Positions 36,111 through 48,699 of a stretch of DNA of 64,000 nt are shown piece after piece; positions within the stretch are counted from its first letter, which is position 1; the number at the start of each line of letters is the position of its first letter. Below the pieces are notes generated by a model. It had not been told where the DNA came from and did no database searches. It worked only from the letters and a program-made list of their open reading frames with translations. Origin of the DNA: Rhynchospora pubera (lineage: Eukaryota; Streptophyta; Magnoliopsida; Poales; Cyperaceae); the NCBI GenBank assembly GCA_028095005.1, contig CM051459.1, positions 199,865,902 through 199,929,901 of the forward strand, written 5' to 3'. A program made the position numbers and the translations under genes.

Positions 36111-39100
36111 TCAATAAGAAAAAACTGTCCATACTTTGAAGTTTTGAACAATGAAAAAAGAAACCTATAAATCGGTAAGCATATATTTAAATATTTAACT
36201 ACAGTTTCATATTGTTTTTTCATTATCTTTTGCTCGTGAATCTCTAATGTTACAATAGCACAATATCCATGACAGATGACAAATAAAAGTTTGAGAATTA
36301 ATAATTAACTTAACAATAAGTATCTTGCAAGTTATCGTTATTGAAAAATAAAAACTGGGACGACAAACTTTTGTTCATCATAGAAAAGAAAGAATAGGAC
36401 GATAAACATTTGTTCTTCAAAGAAAAGTCGGTCCAATATATCATTAGTCACATCCATGCTATGACTAATTGTGCTCTGTTGGTCCTCATATCTCTTATAC
36501 CAGGCTAATGTAAGAAGAGTTAGGATAATAGTATGTGAGAATTTAATAGGATGATAAAGTTCAAAATGCTCAAAAGAAATATACACGACCAACTAAGAGT
36601 GACTAACAACACAGGAGTGGTAATTCAATAAATTGATTCCATAATACCACATTAGAGAAATAATTACCTAAAAGAAATCTTATTCATTTATCTGCAACAA
36701 AATTCAAATCATAAAACACTGTCTAAAGTAAAATAGAAAACTAATTGCTAATCTATTTGTCAAAGCCGTTATCTATCTTCATCAGACAACACATCTGATA
36801 TTGGAATCTCTGAATTATAAAGAGAAATAATCATAACTTTGCAGAATCATAAACGATGCAAAAAAAATTAGGACCTACCGGTTTCATTGTCAAATCAACT
36901 ATTAACATGTATTCAACCCTTGATCCAGTAATAATAACATATCAACTATTAACATGTAGTCACTCATCTAGATCAATTTGGTATCATGTATGTACTAACT
37001 GGTAAGATATCAGTAAATTTTAAATATTATTTTATAATAGAAAGAAACAAAATCTGCATTATCAGTATCTACAACAAAGGAAGAAATATAAGAGTGGTGA
37101 ATAATTGTAAAAATTTCTTTTAAAATCAATGATCTGTTACCAGTAGCTACAACAATTGTAAAAAAATAGTATATTCGTACCAGTATAAAAAGATGAAAGA
37201 GAAAAGGCTTTGAACTCTTCAATGGGCACCCATCGCTGGAAGAAGTAAACAAAAAAAAAATCTATTCTTGAAAATATTATTAAGTGTTAGGTTATATGAA
37301 TTTTGAATATAAATTTAACAAAATCTGAATTTTATGTAATTTGGACTGGGAGCTAAGATGGAAGAAGCATCAAATAGCAAATAAATAATCTGAAGGCAAC
37401 TACTAATAAACTAAATCGGAGGGAAAATAATATCGACATAGTTACCTTTTCAGAAGTTAATGTATATTAAAAAAATAACACTAATGACAGAGTACAAAAA
37501 AAAGATCTCGCACAAGAACCCTTATATAGACAAAAGTAGAACAGAAGGAAACCAATCAGTTAATATCCTGTATTAAAAAAGAAATTTAAAAGTGTTTAAT
37601 AAGGAATTATTTTTCCTGTACGTAACGCCAGATGCAATAAAATAAAACAGCAATTAATGCCATTATTATTGCCATATTTCAAAAGAAATTGATGACATAT
37701 TTCTTTATAGATCAAAGGAAAGTGTAATCAAACAACTACCCCTGATTCCTGAAAGTAACGTCTAAAAAAAAATCTAACAGAAATATCAGTATAAAAAGCC
37801 AAAAAAATTTGGGATAAATTAATAAAGAACAAATTAAATACCAATAAAAGTTGCCATAATTAATATTTAGTCATGGTGGGAATTCGCCTTCATGATCGTT
37901 TATAAAAAGTTTTCCTAATTATTATATTGGGAAAAAAACATTACCAACAACTATCTATAAAACGAAGATATAAAAAATAAAATTTAACGGGGACAAATTT
38001 TCGAGCTTAAATTTCACTACGACATAAAGCAACAAAAAAAATCTATATATATATATTTGTAAAATATCCTCACCGAGTAAATAAGGACAAAATTTAGAGC
38101 ATAAAGTTTCACTAATTCGAATAAGACAAAAGAAAGAAGAGGGAAATTCATAAACTAAATTACTCTTACCGAGTATAAAAATCATCAAAGGATGGGAGGC
38201 TAATCGGAAGCTGAAGGAAATTGAAAAGAGAGGATAGCTTAGTAGAGTAAATCAAGAGGCAATATAGAGCACAGTGAAAACGAAAATTAGGGAGGGCATA
38301 TCAAGGCGAGGGAGAACGAAAAGGATGTCGAATGGAGAAAGGCCACGGCGACAGAGTAAGGTAGAAAATTAGATAAGGTTCGTTTGTTTGGAAATGAAAA
38401 ATTGTGCAGGAAATTTAACACCAACAGGTGAGCCGGGTCAATTAAATGACTAAAAGAGTTGCTACAAAAGTATCTACATAGTTATCGTCACAAAACTCAG
38501 ATGAAAATTGAATGTCAAACTAAACCAATGAAAAAATTGATTGCCGTGTCAGACAAAATTTCAACAAAACAGATAGGACACCCACGCTTCTTTATTTATA
38601 ATACTGATACTGATGAAACCCTGTTTTTAAATACATTGTTTTAATAATTGTGCCGTGCGTTTTAAACTTCTCGTAAAAAAAAATAGTTATTAGAGAGATA
38701 TAAGTAGCATGCAAAAATTCGCTGCTCTTTTGTTATTGTCGGAAGTTTTCTTGATAAATTCCGAAAAAATAATATTGAATTTTAATTATATTGACAAAAG
38801 TGTTCGGTATTCTACATCCATTTTCAGTTTATGAATATTTTTTCTATTTTATAAACATTTAAATAAACTAAACTGGAAGTATAGATTAATTTGTTGCTGA
38901 CTTGGATATGGTATAATATCAGTTTAGTTCAATTTAAACTTATTTCGTCATCCATCGAATACGGATGAAGCTTAATCATTATTATTTCTAATTTTTGAAG
39001 AATTAAAACTTTTTTTAATCAGATCATCAGTTACAATTATTTGAAATGACAGATATCTATAATTTATTGTTTTCACTTGAAAGAAAAGTTGCTACAATAT

Positions 39101-39239
39101 TGTGTCATAAAAGTTTTGAGTACATTTATTAATTTGATCCCACGACTCTAGAATTTTATGCTAATTTTTTTTATGCAAGTGGTAAAATTTTTCCAAGTTT
39201 TAATTGCTAGAAAATGATCGATAGACATTTCTAATTGGA
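36111..39239. other. AT-rich non-coding stretch, possibly Helitron interior
   Basis: No open frame with recognisable content on either strand. Minor internal similarity (ACAAACTTTTGTTCATCATAG / TAAACATTTGTTCTTCAAAG around 36363-36425). If the Helitron call is right this is captured or internal filler. Confidence 0.3.
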
Positions 39240-39589
39240 TTAATGGGTTTTTATGTCACTGTGTAAATTAGGAAATTAGGAATATGTCATTGTTAGATTG
39301 CAAATTAGATTTATGCCATCATCAAATTATATAAATTAAAAATATGCCACAATCTCATTCCAAAAAAGATTTAATTTTAAAAATACGATCATAAATGCTA
39401 TCAATATATTTCAAAAATCCCATATTGTCCTTGTTAACTCCAATAAATCACAGCTTATACGAGGAGGGTTTTTGTTTACATAAAGAAAAGGCTTAATTAA
39501 AGGAGAGGAAAACACATTAGGAATGATTGACATGTGTCAGAATGACAAAGTGTTAAAGGCATTTTTTTGGCAATATTTCATCCATTATT

Positions 39590-39860
39590 TTTTAAAGAAA
39601 AGCATTTTGACTAATTTGTCATTTAGTTGACATTTTTGTAATTTCAATTTTTTTGTAGTGGCATAAAACTAATTTTTCATTTAGTGATGATATTTTTCTA
39701 ATTTAAAATTTTTGTAGTGACAAATTTAAAAGAGTAAAATTGGCAAATCATTTTTTCGGTGGCAAAAACTAATTTTAACTTTTTCGCAGTGGCATAAAAC
39801 TAATTTATCATTTAGTGATGACATTTTTATTAATTTTAAATTTTCACGTGGCATAAATCT
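39590..39860. repeat. Tandem repeat of about 60 bp, four to five degenerate copies
   Basis: Repeats of GTGGCATAAAACTAATTT-TCATTTAGTGATGA(T/C)ATTTTT followed by an AATTTAAAATTTTTGTA tail. Clear copies begin near 39605, 39660 and 39790, with shortened ones between. Confidence 0.7.
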
Positions 39861-42800
39861 AATTAATTCTTTCTAATTTAATCAATTTCAGACTTAATTT
39901 ATTGCTAATGCTTCCATCAGCTGAGGATAGAAAAAGAAATGCAGATAAAGGAAAAGTAGGAAATGAAATAAAAAGAAAAAAGTAATTAAAGCGAGAAGTA
40001 TTCAGCCTTGTACCAGTGGCTCTAAAGACAACTTTTGCATTGAATTCTGTCTCTTTCCCCCCTTCATGCCTCCTTTAATCACACTTGACAGAAGAGAATG
40101 TGGAGGCATGCACACTGCTCGCCCCCTTGTGAGTGATCTTTTTAGGAGAGAAAGAGAGAGGTAACCCCACAAAACAACTTTGAACCAATATATCTGAAAA
40201 ATGCCAGAATTAGGGCTCATAGGCTTGTCCATTTTGGCGATTCCAAATTTAATGGCATCCTTCTGTCTAGCCTTTAATACGATTGCCATTTTTTCTAATC
40301 ATCCAACCACCTTTTTCTTCAGAACGGGTTTGGATTTTAGTGCATTTAAATGGTCCAATAGCCCCATAATTTGGTCAAGAAAAGTTCTTCAGAATGAAAA
40401 TTTTGAGTTAAAGAATACTACTAATGAATAATAATAGATGCTATGTATTTAAGCTCGTCGAACATTTCTTCAATACCCAAATTCTAGAGTAAAATAGGTT
40501 ATATGTTTTGTAATAAGATGTATTATGCTAGTTGTGAAGTTATTGAATACTTAAAGAAACTTATCTGTTTCAACTCAAAAATTAACATAACGTAAGAATC
40601 AGAAATAATCAAATATATCAAAGGGAGAAAAATTAAACAAAAAGTAATATTGGTCACCACTAGACTAACAATGTTATGTTCAAAATTTCCAAATTATCAG
40701 ATCGTTAAAGAAATCTTGATCGATCAATCAATTATAATAATGTTGCATCTGCTGCAATACACAATTTGTGACCAAAAATAGTAGACAGTACAAATGAAAA
40801 TTATCATAGTCACAGGAGAAATTTTCTACCGAAGTAGATTTTATTGACGAAATTAAAAACAAACAGACTTATGAAGTTTCAATGGGTATTTTGATCATTT
40901 TACAATTAACACCTCCAAGGTTTTAAAATGCGATTTATGTGGTTTAACGGTTAGGTGGTAATCTACCGTTTATCGGTGATAAAACGGTGATAGAACGGAT
41001 AAAAAGATTGTGCGGTATGAACACAAATTTAGATAAAACGGCGATAAAACGAAAAAAAACAGAGTTTTTTAAAGCTACTAAAAATGATTAGTTTATTGTT
41101 TACTAATTTTTAAATTTTCTACCAAACACAACTTAATTTTGGAGGAGTAAGATGACTCAACTATTACAAATTTGTAACTTACAACACAAATAAAAGTTCC
41201 TACCGAACATGTTCATGGAAATTAAAATTTCTTAAGGTGAAGACTTGAGAGTTTCAGTGTGAGAGTTAATTAGTGGAAACTAATTGAAATTAAGATTAAA
41301 TAGGCCTTTGCAAATTATTCTATAATAATATAAAGATCCATTTAGTGATGTTAGTCAGAGTACTAAATTTAATTTAAGAACATATACGTATCTACTGTGA
41401 TAAAAAAAAAAAGTTCCATAATGCAACAAAACAATAGGAAATTCCAAAAGCTCCAGTCTCAGTCGGAGTATTTAATTCGATCGATCAAAGTCCTACCCGA
41501 AAACAATTTGGTGGGAGCTCCGGTAGACAAGACTCCGAAATGGGGAACAAAACACATATTTTGATTTTCTGTACTCACTTATGTGATTACTTTTGTACAG
41601 CCAAAGGTTTGAAGCATTTCATCCAATTGCCAAGGTTTCTACAAGTTCCTGGTTGTAAATGATCAAAATAATGCCTATATACTAGGACAATGTGCAACAT
41701 TAACAGATCAATAGTTTCATCTGAAGCGCGCATATGCGATTAGTGCCCACCTATTAGATGTTGACCTCTCGTACTGAGAAACATAATTAGTGTAGAGAGA
41801 GAAAGAGAAGAAAATCTGCTCTTTTTTTTCCAAAAAAAATATATAATAACAGAGAGAGAAGCTGAGGGGGTTTGGATTGTTTTGCCTATTTGACAGGGTA
41901 AGAGGGCAGAAGGGTGGTAAGATGCTTTTATTGAATCACTTTAATTAAAGACTGTTCAGAGGTGAGAAATGCCACACCAATGCCCTCTCTCTCTCTCTCT
42001 CTCCCAACTTTTTTCATATCTGGTTCTCTATTTTTCAAAGCTGGTTTGGCTGATGTTAAGTTGCTATCTAGTAGCTCTTTATCAACTTCTTTTCGGTCTG
42101 CATGTACTACTTGTTTGGAATATGCATACACTTTCGAGACTAGATTTTGTTTGGATCTTCTGTTTCATATCTAATTTCTTGTCAAGGCAAGAAATTGTCC
42201 ATAATCCTACTGTCGCATTAAATGCATGAGCCATAGCCTTCCTTATTCTTTCCTCTGGTATATTTGTTTTGATCTAGTTTCGGTTGCAGTACATGGCTAC
42301 AGGATAATATATGCAACTTCAAAATGAAAGTGTAGAAAAATACTTTAGTCCATGTTATTGTTTAGAATTTTTTTTCGTTGCAAAAATTATTATATAACCA
42401 TAAATAGGTATTACTTTTGTTTTAATTAATTTCCATCGTCTTATTGAAAAAAAAAAACATATTCTCGTCTTTTATTTATTTTTTGTTTGGACAGAATCAA
42501 TGTAGAAAATCACTTCAAATTGGCAATCTTATTTGTGGGTATGCTTTCAAATTTAATGGTGTGTTTGTCACTCACCAAATAAGTCCTTGTTCAAAATACG
42601 TTTATTCAAGTTCAAATCAAACATCCAACAATAATTTCAAATAAGCTATTGAAATGCTTACGGTTGTTTCTCCTTTTTAGAGAATTGGGTGAATAAGAAA
42701 CCCAATTAGAAAAGTGAAATTAGAGGAGAGAGAATCTCATCTATCTCTGTTGCAAATAGTCTATTCACCATCTCATCCAAACATGATGTAATATGTGTGA

Positions 42801-43918
42801 GAAAGTGCTGCATAAGATCGTATTCTGGATCGAATGCATGATACTAAATAAGAGAAGCAAAGTTGATTAAAGTTGGAAACTAAGAAAAAGAACCGATCAT
42901 GAATACCAAGCCTGACGAGTAACATCGCAAGTTAGCCATTTACAAGTGTGTGCATGCCAACTTAAGGTGGAGTGTTGAAATATATAAGGTCTACATGTGT
43001 GTGTATAGACCGAATAGTGTAGCGTGTGAGAGATATGAAGAATTTAGACCAAAATAAGTAATGTTTGGACCGAACAGTGAAGTGTGCATCATAGACTCAA
43101 GGCAATTCGGACTGAATAGAGTGTATAACATAGTGAAGTCACTTTCTCACCAAATTATGAAGAACAAAGATAAAAAAAAATTATTTTAATGAATTACCAA
43201 AAATAGCTAGTTGCCTTATATAATTTTTTAATGTTTATTTATTTTTTCCTTCTCCATCAAACAATATATCTTAGAAAAATTACAGAAAAATAAATAAATA
43301 AGAGTGCGTGTGTGTGAAGAATATAGGCACCAAGTTGGTGTTGAACCTCGTTAAATTCTCGTGTTCTTTTTTATCAAATTGAGGATAATTTATACTGAAA
43401 TTTTCGTGTTGACCAATTCTAAAAGGCATGGTTCTTGTGCAATTTCACTTGAATTATGCCTCATCAAATCTAAAACTCAACTTTCCGTTTATAAATGCTG
43501 GAATTTTTAACAATATGTTCTTCTTTCTGTGAAATAAGTAGAAATTATTACATGTACAAAGTTGAAATAATTTTTTAAACAATTATTTCTGTGAGGAGTA
43601 ATGCTGCCGAAAAACAATTCTCGATCGTTGGATTTTGAAATAGCATCACCAACTAGACCACTAAGTAGACATTGACAAAAGAGATGTAATGATGATATAA
43701 GTATTTTTAAGATGTCAAATGAAAGTGTTTTTAGATGGAGTAAAATTATAATAAGTACTTAAGGTGTCAATTTTTATCATTTTGACGTTTTCTATTTTTA
43801 GTAGTTTATTTTGGTTTTGAAATACATAAGAACAATTTAATATTAGCATTTAATAATACTTCTTGTCAGTTTGTAAGCGTTTTTAGTTTGCTTCTAACGA
43901 AGATATTCAATGTACATA
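39861..43918. other. Intergenic sequence, no gene recognised
   Basis: Opposed small open frames at 40002-40289 (-) and 40201-40431 (+) lack domains. A CT microsatellite is at 41984-42003. A short cluster of (G)ATAAAACGG motifs is at 40975-41050. Confidence 0.35.
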
Positions 43919-44556
43919 GGGGCATTTGTTTGTGTAGTAAGGGGTTGCATAAGTTAAGAATGTCTAAGTGTTTATATAGTGTTATGTAATAGTAATGATT
44001 ACTCACTTAATGCATGCATATATTCATGTCAAAAGAATAAAATGCTCTTAAATTTGAATTATTTAATTTGAATTAGTACTATGTATTATACGTTGTGACC
44101 TAATTATTGTTAATTATTATAAAAATTAATTATTAATGATGATAATAAATCATTTTTATTATTATGAAATATTAATAATTACTTTTAATTAAATATTATA
44201 AATAGTATTATTTATTTTATAATAAAAATATATTATTGATTAATTATCTTTAATTAATTATTATTCTCAAATCATTATTATTAATTATTAATTATAATAA
44301 TTAATATTTATTATTAATTATGATTTGTTAATAGTTATTGTTACTTATTAAATATTATCATTCATTCATTATTATTAATTATTTCTAAGGGATATTGTTG
44401 GCAAAACAAAATTAAAGGGACTGGTGCATAATTTATGCAACCTATTTAGGTTGCATAAGTTATGTACCTTTATAGCATCTTATGTAAGAGGTGTTTGGTG
44501 ACTAAAGAATGTATAACTTAAGTTATGCATCTTTTAAGTCACAAATAAACAGGGCC
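43919..44556. mobile_element. MITE with a very AT-rich core (638 bp)
   Basis: Left arm GGGGCATTTGTTTGTGTAG...GGTTGCATAAGTTAAG pairs with right arm CTTAAGTTATGCATC...GTCACAAATAAACAGGGCC. ATA flanks both ends (43916-43918 and 44557-44559), a 3-bp TSD. The interior 44090-44390 is almost pure A/T built from TTAATTATTA motifs. No coding sequence. Confidence 0.78.
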
Positions 44557-45776
44557 ATAAACCATAGGACATAGTTTGTGAAATCTTTAACCTGCAAAGC
44601 GCGTAAGAAAATAGCATGCATGATCGTATATCTATACTTTAAACTACAAAAAAACTGAATGGAGAACTCAAGTTTGAAAAAGAACCTAATTAATTCTATG
44701 TTGATGTATTAAATGGCAGATGGGGTACGTGCATCAACAGTAGATGACAATAAACAAGCAAATAAATGCAGCATGACTGTGCCAGGCTTAGAGGTATGCT
44801 GTGCTAGAGCTGGCTGGTAGATTATTAGGTTTGCATCTCGGCCTCCTTTTTACTACTTATGGTGTTCTTCCCTTCTTTCTCGTATGCGTCTCACACCAAA
44901 TATAGAATTGGTGTTATTATTTGTGGTGTATATGTGTGTTTTGGTGTTTGGTGTACTCAGAGGTTATAACTGCTGCACAACAGAGTCAAAGCGAAAAACA
45001 CCTAAAAGTACGTCTACTGTGTTTCAGCTTAACACAGCCCCCTCTCCGCTTCTCGTGATCTACCTCTGTTCCATTTTCGTTTTCTTTATTTTTCTATTCT
45101 TTTTATATAGACCTCCAAGGTTGGTTATAGCACGTTAATATAACGCCGAAGAATATTTTTTCTTGGACAAAAATTAATGCGAAATTTATTGAAATTGAAT
45201 CGACAGTGTTAAAGAGGTTTACATTCTCTTAATAGTCTAATACAGAGCCATATTCATCAAAAAGAAAAAAGAAAAGGAAATACAGTGATTAAAATGTTGG
45301 AATTCCGAGATTTCCCCCCCCCCCCCTTAATTTTAGTCTTTGATTTTATTAGGGAACATACTTTGTACTAATTTTTATCGATATCTGCACCGTGATTTGC
45401 ATTTAAATAAGATAAGACATGGAAGAACACAGTGCAGAACATTAAAACATATATTATTAGCAGAATGTTTCCTTAATTAAAACAACTGGATTAGATTAAT
45501 TTAGGATTTTTCGCCGAATGATGCATGCAACAATGACATGATGTTAGTGGCTCTTGTCTGCTTATCTCTTTGTTTTATACATTATAAATTCTCTCTGCGT
45601 CCATCTTTTTCATCTCTAGTGATAACATAGCCTTTAACTTGACATAATGGGCGAGCTTCATGTATTGTCATGTCACGAATTTACAGCAGCTGTGTCCTTT
45701 ATAGACTTAGTTCTGGTTGAACATGGTCTACAGTTAAATAACTGTAGATGGTAATACTTCTACTAAGGGTGCGTTT
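44557..45776. other. Intergenic sequence
   Basis: No gene recognised; an open frame at 44884-45138 has no domain signal. A run of about 15 C lies at 45313-45328, a likely source of sequencing or assembly error. Confidence 0.35.
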
Positions 45777-45912
45777 GGATAGGTGTGGGAAGAAGGGAAG
45801 AAGTGGGAAGAAGTATTGGAAAGTGTGTAACTTTGTGAAGAGTTTGGATTGTTTATAATTTTTTTTTTTTCTTCTTCTTCTTCTTCTTTCTTCCAACGAT
45901 CCAAACGCACCC
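45777..45912. mobile_element. GGGTGCGTTTGGAT MITE (136 bp)
   Basis: Ends GGGTGCGTTTGGAT and ATCCAAACGCACCC are perfect inverted repeats. TAA flanks both sides (45774-45776 and 45913-45915). It shares AAGTATTGGAAAGTGTGTAAC and the 136-bp length with the 15420 family. An internal CTT run is at about 45870-45890. Confidence 0.92.
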
Positions 45913-47514
45913 TAAAAGATTTTCCAATTTCTTTTGGAGGGAAGCTTGAGCTCTGAAGTCCAAAACTTTAATTAAACAATTGGTGTAATCAAATTTGCTG
46001 AAACCTAGCGGTCTAGCATGTCACACCCGTTTAGGTGTTAGATCAGATGCCATGCAATTTTGGGAAAATAATGATTCAAAAATGATGAAATTAGGAAACT
46101 TGAATTTCGTTACCTTTCACAGACTTATTATATTACTTTCTTTTAAGAAATTTTGGCAAGTTCTTTATGTAGCAATCGATAGTTTCTTCAAGAAATTGAT
46201 ATTACTGTTTCATTTTTAAATAACATGGTTGGAGCCGTATTTTACTGTCATTTCGAGCACAATTACGTTGTCATTATTGTTTGGCTCAATACTCTGCACA
46301 ACAAACTTTTTTCTTCGAGTAAAAGTACTCTTTTTACATAACCAAACTACCCTTTGAACATCTCAACGCTGCTTTGGAAAAATATAAGGATATTTTGTTT
46401 TTGGGAAAAAGATCAAAAGTAAATAAATAATCATAAAAATAATAATTTCCTAAAAGTTAAGACAATACTACTAGTTCAAAAGTACTAGTTTTCTAAGAAC
46501 ACTGGTTTTCTAAATTCGCTGGTTTAAAACACCAGTTTCTTAGAAGTTATATCTCTAATTTTTAATTAAACGGCCTACATGAAATATTTTACAGATCAAT
46601 CACTCTATAATTAATTATAAATGAATATTACAAAATTATATTTCTAATTTTTTATTAAACGGCCTGCATGAAATATTTTATAGATCAATCACTCTATAAT
46701 TATAAATATATTACAAAATTATAAACTATGATTTTGCATTTATCAAATATTGTATGGTAACAGGAATAACATAGTTCTTAACCCATACCTATTTGATATG
46801 CTAATAAATTTTTTCTACCATTAATTCTATATATCGTAGACGTGTTATTGAATACTGTGCAAATCAACTAATCATATAAATGAATTTAATGGACTCATGC
46901 TGATTTTCTTAGCTATGCGATCGTTTGCAGCCATATTGTTATAGCTGCAACATATATACAATCAAGCGACTCGTGATTTTTCTTATCATACGGCTATGAA
47001 AGATATGTGTCATATCGCCTTCATTTCTACTTTAAAACTATTCTCAAACTCGGATCGCATGCAGATTCTTATCTTTTAAGTTAAGCCATCGATCTGATCA
47101 TAAAATGACCATATTCATACTCAATATGCATCCATCATGATTCATCACTCATCTGTGATAAGTGATTAACGTCGATCAGCTTTTCAATTTTAAACGTTCA
47201 TATCAAATCAGACAGTTTAGATTGAAAAAGATAGAATTGTGCGATTCGACCCGAAATAACAACACATATATGGACTCGTGCCATATAAGATGTTGATCCT
47301 TTTCAGCAGATTGCAAAATCACAGGCTAGATTCAGATTCATTCGACTGCATGTCCAAGATGTCAGATGTTGATAATGTCCATTAGTGAGTTGTTGTCTTC
47401 TTGACACTTAAATACCATGATATTTATTGACTATACATGCTTGAAAGAGATTTGAAATTTTAAACACCCGTGCCGCTGCCAAGTTATTGTACATCTTTAT
47501 TATTAGCTCCGTTT
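45913..47514. other. Intergenic sequence with an 89-bp tandem duplication
   Basis: The block CTAATTTTT(A/T)ATTAAACGGCCT(A/G)CATGAAATATTTTA occurs at 46555 and again at 46644, with the following TCAATCACTCTATAATTA also duplicated. Just upstream, ACTAGTT/AACACTGG/CTGGTTTAAAACACCAG elements form short dyads (46465-46540). No gene. Confidence 0.5.
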
Positions 47515-47649
47515 GGATAAGGTGTGGGAAGAAGAAAAAAAGTGGGAAGAAGTGGAAAGAAGTATTGGAAAGTGTGTAACTTTGTGTAGAGTTTAGATTG
47601 TTTATAATAAATTTATTTCCTTATTCCCAAATGGAATCCAAACGGAGCC
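47515..47649. mobile_element. (G/A)GCTCCGTTTGGAT MITE (135 bp)
   Basis: Ends AGCTCCGTTTGGAT and ATCCAAACGGAGCC; one G-to-A change at the first base. ATT on both sides (47512-47514 and 47650-47652) is the 3-bp TSD. Internal AAGTATTGGAAAGTGTGTAAC is shared with the copy at 45777. Confidence 0.88.
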
Positions 47650-48510
47650 ATTGAGTATATTAGATATAAATTCTAATAACTCATTGTCATTATTACTCGT
47701 AAGAGCACGGATTCAAGGGTGGTTATACGCTTCATTTAGCGTGTAAACACATGTTTGTGTAATTTTGTCTCGTTCAATCGTTTGATCAGTTGTTGTATAT
47801 CAATTGCTAGACAAAACAATAATATGTTTTAGCTTTCCATCTAATAATAAAATAAATTGAGCACAACATATTGAACAACACATCTTTATTACTTAACATA
47901 ATTTTGTTTCTTTATTTGCCCACACAAGACGGTATCTTTTTGCTTGTTATTATAAACTCATTAATAATAATTTGTAAATGGAATGACAAGATTGGACTAA
48001 TTAGGGAAAATAGTATTGTTATGAAATTCAACCGGACCAGACCGGCTATTCAAGTCGTCTGATCATGAGCCAGCTGCTGGTTGGTTCGAAAAATATCTTA
48101 AACATGCCTAAGAAAATCAGTAAAAATGGGTCTTTTAGGCCGAACCCAAATTTTTAATCAAACCGTGGATCAGTACAGTAAAATGTAGAATTTACTTTTT
48201 GTTTTTGGGACAGTTTGGATATTTTTACCTTAAGTCGGCTAAATGATTATTCCGATGTTTTTTTTGTTTGTTATTTTTGTACTTCTTTGTCTTCTTTGAT
48301 TTTTTAAAACTTTTTATTTATAATCTTTTATTGCATTCCTTTATATTAACAATAATCATATATTCATATAATAATATAGTATCGTCTAATTTATCTACGC
48401 ACTAGTTCGGCCTGTCAAAAATGGTGAAATCATCGAACTAATAATTAACATTATCGTTTCGTTGTCAGTCTTGTTCTCGAAACATTAAAAGACTAATTTT
48501 GGTTCAATTA
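47650..48510. other. Intergenic sequence
   Basis: AT-rich, no gene or transposon end recognised. The open frame at 47871-48062 is low-complexity and has no domain. Confidence 0.35.
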
Positions 48511-48699
48511 GGCTCCGTTTGGATGGCTTCTTTCCGGAATAAAGAATAAGGAATAACCACTTTTTACCAATAAATTTATTTCTAACCATTCAAACTCTTC
48601 ACAAAAGTTACACACTTCCCAATAAATTTACCCCTTCCCAATAAATTTCTTCACTTCTTCCTTCTTCCTACCTTATTCTCAACGCATCCAAACGGAGCC
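48511..48699. mobile_element. GGCTCCGTTTGGAT MITE (189 bp)
   Basis: Ends GGCTCCGTTTGGATGGC and GCATCCAAACGGAGCC. TTA flanks both sides (48508-48510 and 48700-48702). It is longer than the 136-bp copies because a CCCAATAAATTT segment is repeated inside (48615-48650). Confidence 0.9.

Noticed and set aside
40002..40431. Opposed open frames near 40.2 kb
   Set aside because: No recognisable protein motif on either strand, and neither has a splice partner.
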